Positions 25,901 to 34,535 of a stretch of DNA of 64,000 bases are shown here, piece after piece (position 1 is the stretch's first letter; every line of letters starts with the position of its first letter). This DNA is from Acanthaster planci (Eukaryota; Echinodermata; Asteroidea; Valvatida; Acanthasteridae). The stretch covers positions 1,088,203-1,152,202 of the forward strand of contig NW_019091476.1 of assembly GCF_001949145.1 (NCBI RefSeq), read 5' to 3'. The position numbers and the translations under genes are program-made. The notes under the pieces are model-generated. The model ran no database searches. It was given only the letters and a program-made list of their open reading frames with translations, and was not told the origin of the DNA.

Positions 25901-28900
25901 GACAATGGAGGTAGCAAACTCAATTTTATTTTAAGCTTGACATGCACAGCCAGCAGTCAGTTCACAAGTCAGGCACCAGCATTTGAATTCCTGACGCTCA
26001 CAATGGCTGTGACTTGTCTGAGGGGATAGGGCTCAGGACAAAATGCACAAATGAACGTGTATTCAAGAACAGCTTACACAAGGGCAGAGATATGCACTGC
26101 AAATATGTCATTACCTGCAAGACTTCTAGGCATAGCTCCATGCACTAGCAAGCCATTGAGACACCATCATAAGCTCTGTTTAAGTACTAATCCCTTCCTG
26201 AACTTAAACTTGAATCTGAATCCACTAAAATCCAGTACTGTGCACAACCAAATAAAGCAAACTCTCTGACATCAAGTACAGCACTAGACAACCCAAAATA
26301 CAAATACCTAATTAGAAAGTAGATTTAAATGGGTTTAGGGACTAATAGCTTGTGGATAAAAAATAACTTGGGGATAAAATAACTTTTGCAAAGAGTACAA
26401 GTATATTTCATTCATTTCGGATACTTGGACAAAGGTGTTTACCATGTTTTTGACATCTGATACCCCTGTGGCACTGCAGTATAACACTCTTGCTTTTGGT
26501 AGCTTTCTGAGAAAGAAAAGCAAGACAATACTTTACAAACACCAAGAGGTTCATAAGAACATTACAACATTTGCAAATTACTTAAATTATCAACTGCCCT
26601 TAGCCCTTCAACACAGATGCATGGGCGATTTAATGGAATTAAGTGGGAAGTCATCAGCTAGGCTGGTGAGTGGCCTTCTTGAGGTTAATGCATGGTGGCA
26701 TAATTGTCATGCATTAAGGATGACCAATTTCTAAGAAGCCACAAAGTTAATGATCTACATCACACACTTGTCTTAAAAAGTTTACTTATATCATGTACAG
26801 TGTATTTAATACAAACCCTAACTACATCCAAGGAAGGAACAAAATACCTCTGGATTGCTGTCACAGCAACTGCTACTTTGGTACTTGTATCTTCCTTGCC
26901 CTAGGAACAAAACAGATCGATCTCTTTTAGGGCTCTGCCGAATATCTGAATATCCGGATATTCGATCGAGTATCGAATATTTATTTTCTGAATTTGAAGA
27001 TTCGAATGCAAAAATCATGAAAACGAAGGGAGAATTTTCTATATTTTAAATGAGAAAAATTGCACTGAGGAGGTTTGTTTCAAGCAGATTCAAATGAAAA
27101 GTGACAGAAATCTTATAACGATTCAAAAAGCAACTTATTCATTACAAAAATTTTAAAAGACAGGTACTGTTCGTCTCTATATCTTGCTAAATCGTGACTG
27201 GAGATACTCCTAGACATGAAAAGCTGTGTAGTGATTATAATGTACAACTGTGTGCGTTACTGCAACTGATTTTGTACATGGTTTGTTCATCAACAATCTG
27301 CCGGTCGGTACAACTGAATATTCAGATATTTGATCAAATTGAAAGTCGAACATTCGAACAGTGAACTATTTGTCTCGGCCCTAATTTCTTTTAGATAACA
27401 CACAATTTATGACACTAAATTGCTCAGTTTCAAGACTCACTCTGAATAGAGGTTATGCATTAACACATCCTCAGAGGGCAAAAGTTTTGTTTCACTGGGA
27501 TAGGCTTGCGTAAACCTTTTGTGTATTCATTGTAACTAAATTAAAATATCCAAAACAGCCTCTGGGACACCATGGCGATGCCAGCAATGCAACACCTGTA
27601 TTAAACTTGTTCTGACTTACTGGAATAAAATGCTTGGCTTTATGACATTCATCAAAGACAAGACAGCCATTGAACTCTGTCCCACCACACCACTGGATCA
27701 GCTGCTCCAATCGACTCTGACGAGCAGAGCCCCAAGCTCCTTGGAATGGAAGAAAAAAAGTTACTTCTAGCTTCTCAACAACAAATGCACTGGTCCCAAT
27801 GCCAACTTAAGTGGTCCTGCTTGTTACTCCCTGTACCAACCCAACCTATCCCAGAACGGCCCGACAATAACCATTTAAATCAGAAAATTGTTGATACGAA
27901 AAACCTAAGGATTTCAATCTCAATAGGTCACATTAGAGAAAATGTTGGTTTGAACTTACTTTGTTTAATATTTCAAAAGGTCTTGGCTTTAGACTTGACA
28001 TTTAAAAAAGTTAAGACTATTGGCTAACAGGATTCCTTTGCAGGAAAATGGTTACATGCTCATACTACAAAAGTGAGGGCCCTCCAGCTAACTTGCAAAA
28101 CTCAGCCCACTAAGGAATTATGGCAGCTGTGTTGTTTACAGCAATTGCTTTTCCCAGTCTTGGGATACATGTTGTTACAAGGAAAAGTATTTGTGTCAGT
28201 GAAGAAAATCTGAGTGATAACTCAAAAACTATATTTACACTGAGTCCCACTCAAGTACATGTAAATATACACATACAGGTATACATGTACCATTTTAACC
28301 ATCTCTCAAAGAAATCCTAATACAGTTCTCACTGGCAAACCTCCCCATTTTACCAGTTCATGACCAGCCTTATGACGTCTGAGATATCAAAATGTTCTAC
28401 ATATACGTGATGCCAGGGTCAGGGCATTTTACAGTATGTCCAAGCACAGTCCAATAAGCTCTTCTGGCTAGAATTCAACACTGACACATGGTACTAGCAT
28501 TGAAAATATGGCTAACATCTACAAGTACCTCCTCTCTGGGTTGATGAAACCAACGTTGCATAGGTACTGAAGATAACGCCATCTTGGAAATCTTTAGGCA
28601 AACCAAGAACTCTGAAAACAAATTCATTATAATACTGAAATGACACATTCACATACATGCAAGCACACACAGTTATTATGTTTAAAAAGCAAAACAGATA
28701 ATCGAACTGTACATAAAAGAAACTCCATTAGGTCCATTAGACATGTTAGAAACAAACTGTCAGGACTACCTTGTTTCCTTATCAAGTTGTTGGCAGCCCT
28801 CAATAACTTTGATGTGGCATCCAAGATCATGAAAGTCCCTGATAAAAATGAATATTTTGACATAGGTGTTAAGTTCAGACGTTTTTTACACGTACCGGTT

Positions 28901-31900
28901 TATGCCACTAAATTCTGTAGCCTATGTTTGAAGGAAAAGTTAGATCCACCTGTGGAACCTCAGAAGTTTACAAAGCATTATGTGGTAAATTCAAAGAGAC
29001 TCCAACCATTACTACCTGGGTAAACTCTCAACTGTAAAATGCCAACTCTCAATCTCAGAAATATCCATTATACAGTCAAACATTACAAAAGGTATTTATA
29101 CAATAAGAAGAGAAATCAAACACTCAGAAGATCCTGTCTACCTTTGTGCATCAACTTTTAGATCTGCTGATATGCTGAACCAGATGTGCTTTGTGCGACC
29201 TCGGCAATAGTTATCCAAGATTATACCAGCAATCTAATTCAAATAGGAAAGTGTAACAAACACTTTAAACTCACTTGGCTAGCAATAAAAAAAAACCAAT
29301 TTAAGAAATCATACTGCGATATCGGTGGTGACACTGTGTGGGTGAAAACAGACAATTTACATGAATTTTCACTGAGGGAGAATTGCTTGAAGGCTTTTTA
29401 ACTTTAACTGAATGATTTGTCAATCATTTTGTAATGTTGGATCCAGGGAAAGTATTGCAACCTAACAGGCTGTGGAAAGTATGACTACCTAAAACTCAAA
29501 TCACCCACGAATGTCAACTTTTTCCATTTATGTACTCTGTGGTAACTGCTCCAGAGCTAGTGCCCCACATGTACGTACCTGTCTTCCCTTGCCAACTCCT
29601 GCTGCATCACCAATGAAGCAGCCCGCCCGGTTCCCATTGGGTAGGACTGTCTGGTGGCGCTGGCACTGTCAAATAAACAAAATTTACCGTAAAACAGACC
29701 TATCAAGACTTGACTATCAAGAATTCAGATTATTTGATGAAAAATCAGAATATTCTCCATTTTACCATGACAAACCTGACTGTTTGGATAAGTTGGATAA
29801 GTCATTTTATGGTACATGCACAAGATTACATGGACAGTTTCTGGTAATACACAGGCATGTCAAAATTGCGATTTGGTGGAATTTTTAGGAGCGAAATCGG
29901 TATGGCGGAAACAAAGTGAAAAATCAGAAATTTTCTGCCAAAATCAAGAATGTTGGGAGGTCTGCTAAAAAGTTACAAAGAGCTTGCAAGAAGGAACATG
30001 CAACACTTGAATTGAATCTTAGGTGAAGATCAAGTGCCACTACAGAATCGCACATGAAACAATCTTAATATGATTTTGCAATCTTGTAATTACAGAAAAA
30101 TACCGCTATAACGAACACAATGGGGTCCAATGGGATTGTTCAATACAGCAATTTTCAGCAGCTACAGCACCCAAACCTTGCCCATTCAGATGTTCACCAA
30201 CCTACCCCAAAACATGTCTACCCAGGGTTTTTAACAAAGAAAAAGTTCCAGTCAGAAAGCTGTGCACTTGTATCAAAGCTGTGTTCTTTTTCTTTTCCTA
30301 TTCACCTTTCAAGTTGACCTCACTGGAAGGAATTGCAAAGTAAACTTTACCACACGGTGGCCATTCTACATGGCTGTCAGTGAGGACCATGTTGGCCATC
30401 ATTCCTTTATATGAGAAAATGGGCTTCCAGAGCTATGGCTAGGTCTATTGCCTACGCGTCTCCACGCATTTCCAATGGAGCGAAGACCTAGACCTAGCTC
30501 TAGACAAGAGATTCGGATGCAGCCTTGATCACTACAGCCATCTTTATCATTTCAAAATATATTTCTTTTAATTTGAACAAATTTGAATATTCACTAAAAG
30601 TGTGAATAAATTTGGGTGACAGGTAGCATATTTGGTAAAGGGATGTTCATTACAGTGGCATTCCAGTGGATACAGATGCACCTGCTTGTCTATTTCTTTT
30701 TTAATTTTTGGACTTCTGAATAAGTGTTACCTTAAATCCTATTCAGAAAAGAAAGTTCAAACCAACTGTAAGCTGAAACTTACTGTGTATAATATCCCTT
30801 CCAGTTGGAGTCGACTTAGCTTGCCTTCTGTGATGAGTTCAGGTGGAATAGAGGCAGCCAAGTCATAGATTGCCTTAGGTAATGGAACAGCCTTTAGAAA
30901 CACAAGAAAAATATTGCAGGCTGATACATGATGCTTGGAGTAAGGTTCTGCCGGGAGTTATGGAAACTCATCCATCAGTGTAAATACAAGGAATTGCATG
31001 CCCACAGTATTTTTTATTCTCATTTAGTATGGGCGTCGAGCTGGACCAAGAGAGGGTGCTATTTTCTTAGCAATGGATTTGGCTTCAGGTCATGATGTAC
31101 GAAGTTCCTGCATGGTAGTCTTGAATAAACCACCTGATGATGATTCCTTGTATTCTATGCACAGTTCACTGCATTGCTTTAGCACTAACCTACCCTCAGA
31201 AAGCTTACAATTACTGGCACATGTGAAAGTGAACTCACAGCGAGGGAGGCAGCTTCTACAATGTCTCCAGGATGCTCCTTGGCTCCCGGGATGAGATCAC
31301 TGCTCTGGTATTTGGTAAACACTTCCTTGCTGAAAAACAAATGCAAAAAAATCATGATTATGAATTAGTGCTCTGAAAAATGTACCGGTACCTCGAACTC
31401 AATGAACAGTTAATGCTGTTAACATCAGAATTAGGTCCATGTGTAAAGAGTAATATAGACACATGAATGGCACTGCCACTGTTTGTCCATGTGGACAAGA
31501 CATTACAAATTGAAATGAAAACTCATTGCATAAACCGTGATACACAAATCGTGTTCGCCACAAGGAAGCTCTAATCTTGTGCATTACCAAGAATCATCTG
31601 CAGTCACAATTGCCTGAAAAATGCAAGACGCTGTTGCTTACTAAACTAATAAATGCATGTACAAAATACATGACAAATTAATGAAATGGAAAAAACACTC
31701 AGTGGAACTTGGACAACATTGAGACTGGCAGCCGTTTCACATTCAATCTCACCTCAATGTCTCTTGTACTCCTTCGTCTGAGACATCTTGTACCATCTCG
31801 TTGCTTTCTCCCTTCCCTGCCCTGCTTCTGTTTCCTGTCACTCTCCCTCCAATCTTTCCTCCGGGCACCCTGTGGCCTTCTGTCATCAACATTTCATTTC

Positions 31901-32073
31901 CTGAGACGTTCCCCAGTAATCCAGGAGTAATGTCATGGATTCCATTCATCATCCCACCACTACCCTCTCTCGTTTTGCTTCTCACAGCTCTTTCTCCAAG
32001 TCCATCAATTTGCATCTCTACGTGAGCTCCTACAGCGGAGTTTATGCCCACAGATGGTGCTTGTGGATTAGAA
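7038..32073 (-). CDS. SBNO: Strawberry-notch (SBNO) family helicase-like protein with C-terminal PIP-like motif and UBZ4-like zinc finger
   Basis: Hand-assembled spliced CDS. Exons in transcript order: 32073-31753, 31329-31239, 30891-30784, 29665-29579, 29233-29142, 28838-28770, 28611-28529, 27739-27621, 26900-26848, 26506-26443, 25695-25605, 24273-24126, 23919-23809, 23042-22949, 22681-22565, 21547-21459, 21252-21090, 20925-20865, 20720-20591, 19570-19485, 19037-18922, 16697-16479, 15069-15008, 14310-14212, 12457-12281, 11771-11689, 10634-10551, 10064-9959, 8828-8687, 7949-7038. All junctions are GT-AG and phase-compatible. The sum is 4177 nt: 1392 codons including stop, plus one leading base. 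From the HPGDIVE segment through the [11 protein letters not shown] and GRSHRSNQ blocks to the [17 protein letters not shown] block it is collinear with recalled SBNO1/2. SBNO proteins are nuclear SF2 helicase-like transcription cofactors, linked to Notch and EGFR signalling in flies. The 5' end, including the start codon, was not found. The tail after 8687 is unlike SBNO1/2 as I recall them. Confidence 0.9.
8655..8662 (-). promoter_or_regulatory. Candidate alternative stop plus poly(A) signal in the last intron
   Basis: If the donor at 8686 is not used, the frame reads eight more codons (VRTKKELI) to a TAA at 8660-8662. The minus-strand AATAAA occupies 8660-8655 and overlaps this stop codon. 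An intronically polyadenylated transcript would end the protein after the conserved SBNO domain and omit the PIP-UBZ tail. Only the motifs are visible; use is inferred. Confidence 0.3.
8687..8828 (-). CDS. SBNO-like exon: end of the conserved C-terminal domain
   Basis: Acceptor gtcttgtcacag, donor GCG|GTAAGG. It encodes [18 protein letters not shown], then [17 protein letters not shown]. This aligns with the near-terminal SBNO1 segment I recall as [20 protein letters not shown]. It enters in phase 2 from 9959-10064 and exits in phase 0. The ending ([12 protein letters not shown]) looks helical and continues naturally as RLRQ in the terminal exon. Confidence 0.9.
9959..10064 (-). CDS. SBNO-like exon: [14 protein letters not shown] segment
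   Basis: Acceptor ttttttggtag, donor CTGAG|GTATGT. It encodes [20 protein letters not shown] and then [15 protein letters not shown]. This corresponds to the SBNO1 stretch around GLRCRTYYVLCG and the following helix. Phase 1 in and phase 2 out both match the neighbours. Confidence 0.85.
10551..10634 (-). CDS. SBNO-like exon: Cys/His-rich segment
   Basis: Encodes [20 protein letters not shown], then CKHPATCT. The Cys/His spacing resembles the SBNO C-terminal CTHAYWRGNC region, possibly a metal-binding knuckle. Acceptor tgtgtttgtag, donor ACCA|GTGAGT, phases consistent. Confidence 0.85.
11689..11771 (-). CDS. SBNO-like exon: RPNTG segment
   Basis: Encodes [18 protein letters not shown], then [10 protein letters not shown]. 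The RPNTG block is conserved in SBNO proteins (YRPNTGK in SBNO1). Acceptor cttgtctttgatag, donor GCAG|GTTTG. Confidence 0.85.
12281..12457 (-). CDS. SBNO-like exon: [10 protein letters not shown] segment
   Basis: Encodes [20 protein letters not shown], continues through [20 protein letters not shown] and ends [10 protein letters not shown]. It aligns with the SBNO1 ISVERGMSWEEA and DGFYLSLQ blocks. It joins in phase 2 to 14212-14310. The 501-nt assembly gap lies in the intervening intron, and phase continuity implies no missing exon. Confidence 0.9.
13561..14061. other. Assembly gap (501 N)
   Basis: Run of N inside the intron between SBNO-like exons 12281-12457 and 14212-14310. No coding sequence appears to be lost. 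Confidence 0.99.
14212..14310 (-). CDS. SBNO-like exon upstream of the first assembly gap
   Basis: Encodes [20 protein letters not shown], then [13 protein letters not shown]. The donor is CACA|GTATGT. A competing donor four bases downstream (TAT|GTGAGA) would break the frame with 12281-12457, so GTATGT was chosen. Confidence 0.8.
14607..14790. mobile_element. Foldback MITE, family A copy 2
   Basis: Nearly palindromic 184-bp element. The left arm 14607-14662 (caataatacgggtgattcac, later gtgcgccaccaagagtttgc) is complementary to the right arm 14735-14790 (gcaaactcttggtggcgcac, then the end ctgtattattg). A second internal stem pairs gaaatttgttgacc with ggatcaacaaatttc. Both arms match the ends of the copy at 3511-4070. 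It sits in an SBNO-like intron. Confidence 0.85.
15008..15069 (-). CDS. SBNO-like exon: [14 protein letters not shown]
   Basis: Encodes [20 protein letters not shown]. It matches the SBNO1 segment ALFQYFADTLTAVVQNAKKN in position and pattern. Acceptor ctgcatgtag, donor AA|GTAAGT. Confidence 0.85.
15361..15575. repeat. Degenerate copies of a 36-bp tandem repeat (left block)
   Basis: Repeated units of the type caaacagcctacaggtctgg, then gtgcctagcacctag, with many substitutions. The same unit is better conserved at 16128-16262. An inserted element separates the two blocks. Confidence 0.65.
15576..16135. mobile_element. Element B: 560-bp TIR element inserted in a 36-bp repeat array
   Basis: The ends are inverted repeats: aggggtgcacccctgtaaat on the left (15576) and atttacaggggtgcacccct on the right (to 16135). 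Each end is itself palindromic (GGGGTGCACCCC). The body from gtaaataggcc through gagagccacggaattgggaa to ggaaatttccttcatt is homologous to the sequence at 63750-64000, so the family is dispersed. It contains its own tandem repeat at 15919-16026. No transposase ORF is visible. Confidence 0.75.
15919..16026. repeat. Three tandem 36-bp units inside element B
   Basis: Three near-identical copies of aggaaaatgaaagacgacat followed by gtcgaacatcagtttt. Each unit contains a short dyad around gacatgtc. On the minus strand they read as repeated [11 protein letters not shown], which is a by-product and not a gene. Confidence 0.9.
16128..16262. repeat. 36-bp tandem repeat (right block, about 3.7 copies)
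   Basis: Unit cctaggcaaacagcctacag then gtctaggtgcctagca. Three copies are nearly identical and a fourth is partial. It flanks element B on the right and continues the degenerate block at 15361-15575. Confidence 0.9.
16479..16697 (-). CDS. SBNO-like exon: [10 protein letters not shown] segment
   Basis: A 73-codon phase-0 exon between acceptor ttttgtttag and donor TTA|GTAAGT. It contains [19 protein letters not shown], nearly identical in pattern to SBNO1 IGKFLNRILGMEVHQQN. Confidence 0.92.
18922..19037 (-). CDS. SBNO-like exon: [21 protein letters not shown]
   Basis: Encodes [20 protein letters not shown] and then [18 protein letters not shown]. It corresponds to SBNO1 [20 protein letters not shown] and the YGRNALEIV block. 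Donor AAT|GTAAGT. Confidence 0.92.
19485..19570 (-). CDS. SBNO-like exon: [19 protein letters not shown]
   Basis: Encodes [20 protein letters not shown], then VARRLQTLG. The equivalent in SBNO1 is LAGEQRFASIVAKRLESLG. Acceptor ttggttggcag, donor TTGG|GTGAGT. Confidence 0.92.
20591..20720 (-). CDS. SBNO-like exon carrying helicase motif VI ([11 protein letters not shown])
   Basis: With 20865-20925 this exon completes [14 protein letters not shown] and continues [20 protein letters not shown], then [11 protein letters not shown]. QxxGRxxR is the SF2 motif VI, with the arginine finger that contacts nucleotide. It is intact, so the helicase-C half looks catalytically competent. Confidence 0.93.
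20865..20925 (-). CDS. SBNO-like exon: [18 protein letters not shown]
   Basis: Encodes [20 protein letters not shown]. Compare SBNO1 FMDGDKNIAIISEAASSG. It leads into the motif V/VI region of the C-terminal RecA lobe. Phases match both neighbours. Confidence 0.9.
21090..21252 (-). CDS. SBNO-like exon: [20 protein letters not shown]
   Basis: Encodes [20 protein letters not shown], then [19 protein letters not shown] and [12 protein letters not shown]. It corresponds to the SBNO1 block [20 protein letters not shown]. Donor GAG|GTTAGT. Confidence 0.93.
21459..21547 (-). CDS. SBNO-like exon: linker in the helicase C-lobe
   Basis: Encodes [20 protein letters not shown], then FAKEIQLPN. It is a variable linker ahead of the DQLGG block. 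Acceptor tttttgtttctag, donor AATAG|GTCAGT. Confidence 0.8.
22565..22681 (-). CDS. SBNO-like exon: [12 protein letters not shown] segment
   Basis: Encodes [20 protein letters not shown], then [19 protein letters not shown]. It aligns with SBNO1 VLQSLIEKHFPAP. Phase 0 at both ends. Confidence 0.85.
22949..23042 (-). CDS. SBNO-like exon: [11 protein letters not shown] block
   Basis: Encodes [20 protein letters not shown], then [11 protein letters not shown]. The latter is essentially identical to SBNO1 [12 protein letters not shown]. The acceptor ctgaaaacag was chosen because it restores phase with 23809-23919; donor GAG|GTCAGT. Confidence 0.92.
23809..23919 (-). CDS. SBNO-like exon: [13 protein letters not shown]
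   Basis: Encodes [20 protein letters not shown], then [16 protein letters not shown]. The FW.xHQRFFK signature is conserved in SBNO proteins. Donor TTGTG|GTAAGA. Confidence 0.9.
24126..24273 (-). CDS. SBNO-like exon: [18 protein letters not shown] block
   Basis: Encodes [20 protein letters not shown], then [20 protein letters not shown]. It corresponds to SBNO1 VAMDMKLRGMYIARQLSF. The second assembly gap lies in the intron between this exon and 25605-25695, and phase 1 continuity indicates nothing coding is missing. Confidence 0.93.
25090..25563. other. Assembly gap (474 N)
   Basis: Run of N in the intron between SBNO-like exons 24126-24273 and 25605-25695. Confidence 0.99.
25605..25695 (-). 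CDS. SBNO-like exon: [17 protein letters not shown] block
   Basis: Encodes [20 protein letters not shown], then [14 protein letters not shown]1 has MNRLGIWGEGTPFREFSDF. Acceptor tttcctgcag, donor CTAG|GTGAGT. Confidence 0.93.
26443..26506 (-). CDS. SBNO-like exon with motif III (LYCSATG)
   Basis: Encodes [20 protein letters not shown], ending in Met. The SAT motif couples ATP hydrolysis to movement in SF2 enzymes. It is nearly identical to SBNO1 LPKARVVYCSATGASEPRN. Acceptor tttctttctcag, donor ATG|GTAAAC. Confidence 0.93.
26848..26900 (-). CDS. SBNO-like short exon downstream of the DECH box
   Basis: Encodes [17 protein letters not shown] (17 codons plus two bases), matching the SBNO1 PTKTGLAVLELQ stretch. 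The acceptor is tttgttcctag. A hAT-like insertion begins 22 nt beyond the intron-facing end of this acceptor. Confidence 0.88.
26931..27386. mobile_element. hAT-like non-autonomous element in an SBNO-like intron
   Basis: The left end has gccgaatatctgaatatccg, then gatattcgatcgag. The right end has the inverted pattern ctgaatattcagatatttga, later tcgaacattcg, finishing tctcggccctaatt. GAATATTC-rich ends next to a (t/c)agggc motif are familiar from hAT MITEs. The 8-bp sequence tcttttag flanks both sides (26923-26930 and 27387-27394), which fits the 8-bp target duplication of hAT. The outermost bases are only partly inverted, so the exact ends are uncertain. Confidence 0.6.
27621..27739 (-). CDS. 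SBNO-like exon with Walker B/DEAH-type box (VFDECHKAK)
   Basis: Encodes [20 protein letters not shown], then [12 protein letters not shown] is the SBNO variant of the DExH Walker B motif that binds Mg-ATP, and all four residues are present. Donor CCA|GTAAGT. Confidence 0.94.
28529..28611 (-). CDS. SBNO-like exon: [17 protein letters not shown]
   Basis: Encodes [20 protein letters not shown], then VSSTQRG. It matches SBNO1 KKGVIFATYSSLIGESQSG (motif Ib region). Phases agree on both sides. Confidence 0.92.
28770..28838 (-). CDS. SBNO-like exon: [18 protein letters not shown]
   Basis: Encodes [20 protein letters not shown], then ET. It is equivalent to SBNO1 DLRDIGAKNILVHSLNKF. Acceptor ttcatttttatcag, donor CAAG|GTAGTC. 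Confidence 0.88.
29142..29233 (-). CDS. SBNO-like exon: [20 protein letters not shown]
   Basis: Encodes [20 protein letters not shown], then [10 protein letters not shown]. It matches SBNO1 [20 protein letters not shown] (motif Ia region). Donor AAAG|GTAGAC. Confidence 0.93.
29579..29665 (-). CDS. SBNO-like exon with Walker A ([10 protein letters not shown])
   Basis: Encodes [20 protein letters not shown], then AAGVGKGRQ. The P-loop lysine and small residues are intact, and the segment matches SBNO1 IGDGAGVGKGRT. Preserved motifs I, II, III and VI suggest a working ATPase. Confidence 0.94.
30784..30891 (-). CDS. SBNO-like exon: [13 protein letters not shown]
   Basis: Encodes [20 protein letters not shown], then [16 protein letters not shown]. 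This is the SBNO Q-motif-like region, compare IDNGKLSALQLEAITYA. Donor ACA|GTAAGT, phase 0 at both ends. Confidence 0.9.
31239..31329 (-). CDS. SBNO-like exon: [15 protein letters not shown]
   Basis: Encodes [20 protein letters not shown], then [10 protein letters not shown]. The KHPGDVVETSSL block just N-terminal of the helicase core is conserved in SBNO proteins. Acceptor ttgtttttcag, donor GCT|GTGAGT. Confidence 0.9.
31753..32073 (-). CDS. SBNO-like N-terminal low-complexity exon (first located)
   Basis: A 321-nt exon from acceptor ctttttag to donor TTGAG|GTGAGA. It encodes a Gly/Arg/Glu/Asn-rich, probably disordered segment ([20 protein letters not shown], later [20 protein letters not shown]). 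It joins in phase 2 to 31239-31329. Disordered N-termini ahead of the helicase core are usual in SBNO. It enters in phase 2, so at least one upstream coding exon exists that I could not find. Confidence 0.65.
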
Positions 32074-33589
32074 CTAAAAAGTGAAACTGATTTCTCAATT
32101 TTGCATCAACTGTTAAACTTCTCTAGATATCACAAGGAAATAACCATAAATGTTTATCATTAAAGGTGATTTTACCAAGTGGGGCTGAGCCTGATATTAA
32201 AGCTACGTGTGTAACACAGTTACCATTGACAACTGCCACGCATCACATCAAACATACATGTGAATGTACCGTACATGTGACAGCACGTGCAAATGACCAC
32301 AGTGAAAGAATGATTATCTGTAACCTGATGCAGGTGTCACAAGTATAGCACAATGACATACCGGTACATGTACAAATGAGCCCTCTACTGTGATAATTCA
32401 AGGGACATGTTCGTCTACATGTAAATGTACCTGTTTAACGTAATAAATGTGCATGCATTCAATACAGAGAAATGGAATGATTTTTCCCTTCGGTCACCTA
32501 CATGTACATGGGCAGAAAATGCCTTTTTATTGGGTTCGCTGGGACGCAGCAAACATCAAACCTCACAGTTCTAGGGGTATGAACCCGTATATACATGTAT
32601 GGTCATGCTACATGCACATGTATTTAGCATCAACAAGCATCCAGACACAGAATAAGTGTCAACAAAGCATCAGCAACTTGAAAAGACCCTCTAAAGTTTC
32701 CAAAGTGGTATTATCACCTAAAAGTGACTCTCGAATCTGTCAGACTGTAAGCAAAACAACAAATCTGCTTCCAGATTATCACAGCAAAACTAACAAATTT
32801 CACAATGTGCCAGGGTTGCCACGCTGCATGAACATGGCCGACTTGGTTGCCCAAATTTCAACACTAAAATATCATTTTAAATAAATGTAATTTAGTAAAT
32901 ATGATATAAGGAGTCTCATTAATATTAATACAATATTCCGCATAAAAATGATTGTATAATTTGTTGATGTTTTCTTGACACATGTTGACACTAAATAGCA
33001 CAGCCCGCATACACGTGTATCAACAAAGTATATAAGGAGTATAAAATACATGAAGTATAACAAGAGCCCTGGTTACAGTCCTAGAGCCAACCACTGGTGC
33101 TCGTAGGCCGTACTAATGTTAGACAAGGAGACGGACAGCCGGTGATGCTGTTCAGCACAATCTTGACTCTGGGGCAAATTCATTATCACTCCATCCTGAG
33201 TTGATTTGCCTCTGAATGAAATCGATTCATAGGATAATCTACTCAGGCATTGTCAGGACGGAGTGCAATAAATTTGTGCAAGGGGATTGTAAATTTTGGG
33301 ACCCCACTTTTAGTTACTTATACCGATAAAGGTCTGTCAAGATATGCCTGAAAAAGAGTATTACTCAGGCAATGTCTCTTGAAGATCATGACCCTATTTG
33401 GGCTATGTCTTCCTTCCTCGATGATTTGAGAGAGTAAATGGGGAGAAAAATGGGACTTTCTTACATTTACCTTATGTCTGTCAATGTACACGTACATGTA
33501 TGTACATTGTAAATGCATGGTCAACTTGACACACACAGAAACACATGGTAGACTGTATGAGGTTTGGCCGTTCTCTTCAATACTCTCAA

Positions 33590-33786
33590 ACTGCTGATCT
33601 TGACCAATCAGAGATCGGCTTTCTAATAAAAATTTCCATAAACCAATCACAGAGAAATACCAAGCAAGTTGTACAATATTGTCAGGTGGATGCAAGCATG
33701 CACAGCCTGGCTTTTTTCTTTAATACTCTTACTCCCCAATCGGCTGATCTCAACCAATCTGAGATCGGCTTCCTAATGAAATTTTT
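33590..33786. repeat. Duplicated segment containing ccaatcagagatcggctt
   Basis: gctgatcttgaccaatcaga, then gatcggctttctaat, at about 33590-33632. It recurs with a few changes at about 33743-33786 (gctgatctcaaccaatctga, then gatcggcttcctaat). The copies are direct and about 153 bp apart. Confidence 0.65.
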
Positions 33787-34183
33787 AAGTTACATGTACC
33801 AATTGAAGACACTCTACCAAGCACATTTGACATTATCCCCATATCTATTTTCAGTGGATGCGTGGGTGCACACTAGGCTTGTGCGGTGGAACCGCGGTTC
33901 CACAAAAAAAATTGGAATCGGCGGCTCTGCTTTTGTGAAGAACCGGGTACCCGCCATTGTCGGTTCCACATTCAAAGAGCCGACTCCAAACATCAAATCC
34001 AAGTCCAAGTCACGGCTTAGTGACTGTGACTACTCCAAACATCGAATCCAAGTCATCGCCGCTTACAGACTGTTTAACATGTGGTTGTGACTTCAACATT
34101 GGTGAATTTTGCCTGGTAATAGCGTGTGATGTGTTGTACTTTCCACATATACATGTACATGTATGATCTTTTGATTTATAATA

Positions 34184-34300
34184 ATGCCGAAATCGTGCGT
34201 CATTGGTGAATATACTACATTGTAGATACATGTATTCTGCGAAAGAACTGGGATTTAAATTCTTTGAGTTTCCAAAGAATGAGAGCCTTCTTCAAGTTCA
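34184..34300 (+). pseudogene. THAP-domain-like remnant (decayed)
   Basis: ATG at 34184 starts MPKSCVIGE, like the MPKSCV start of THAP zinc-binding DNA-binding domains. A stop interrupts it after 13 codons. In another frame the sequence resumes SAKELGFKFFEFPKNESLLQ, which resembles the aromatic FxFPK block of THAP domains. The second Cys of the C-x2-4-C pair is not visible. A tacatg tract at the frame break may have caused the damage. THAP domains occur in P-element-like transposases and host factors, and the repeats around this site favour transposon origin. Confidence 0.4.
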
Positions 34301-34535
34301 TGCTGTCGTTCACAGCTACATGTGCTACATGTACAGTATGCTTGCCTAATATGGCACAAACACTGTGGTAATACTAGGGGTATAGACCTCCTCACTAATA
34401 AATTCATAATTATGGACGCATGTGCACAAATGGCCCTGCCCCCGCCCTTGGCAGCAAGAAGTGTGAGTGGGCCATTGAAAATTTACAGGGTTGTGACTTT
34501 GATGATCTTTTTCTCTCAGATTTTCTGGCTTTGTT

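Noticed and set aside
31588-31613. Possible 26-nt exon (AIVTADDS) in the SBNO-like gene
   Set aside because: It has splice-like ends, but adding it breaks the frame with 31753-32073. Skipping it keeps the frame.
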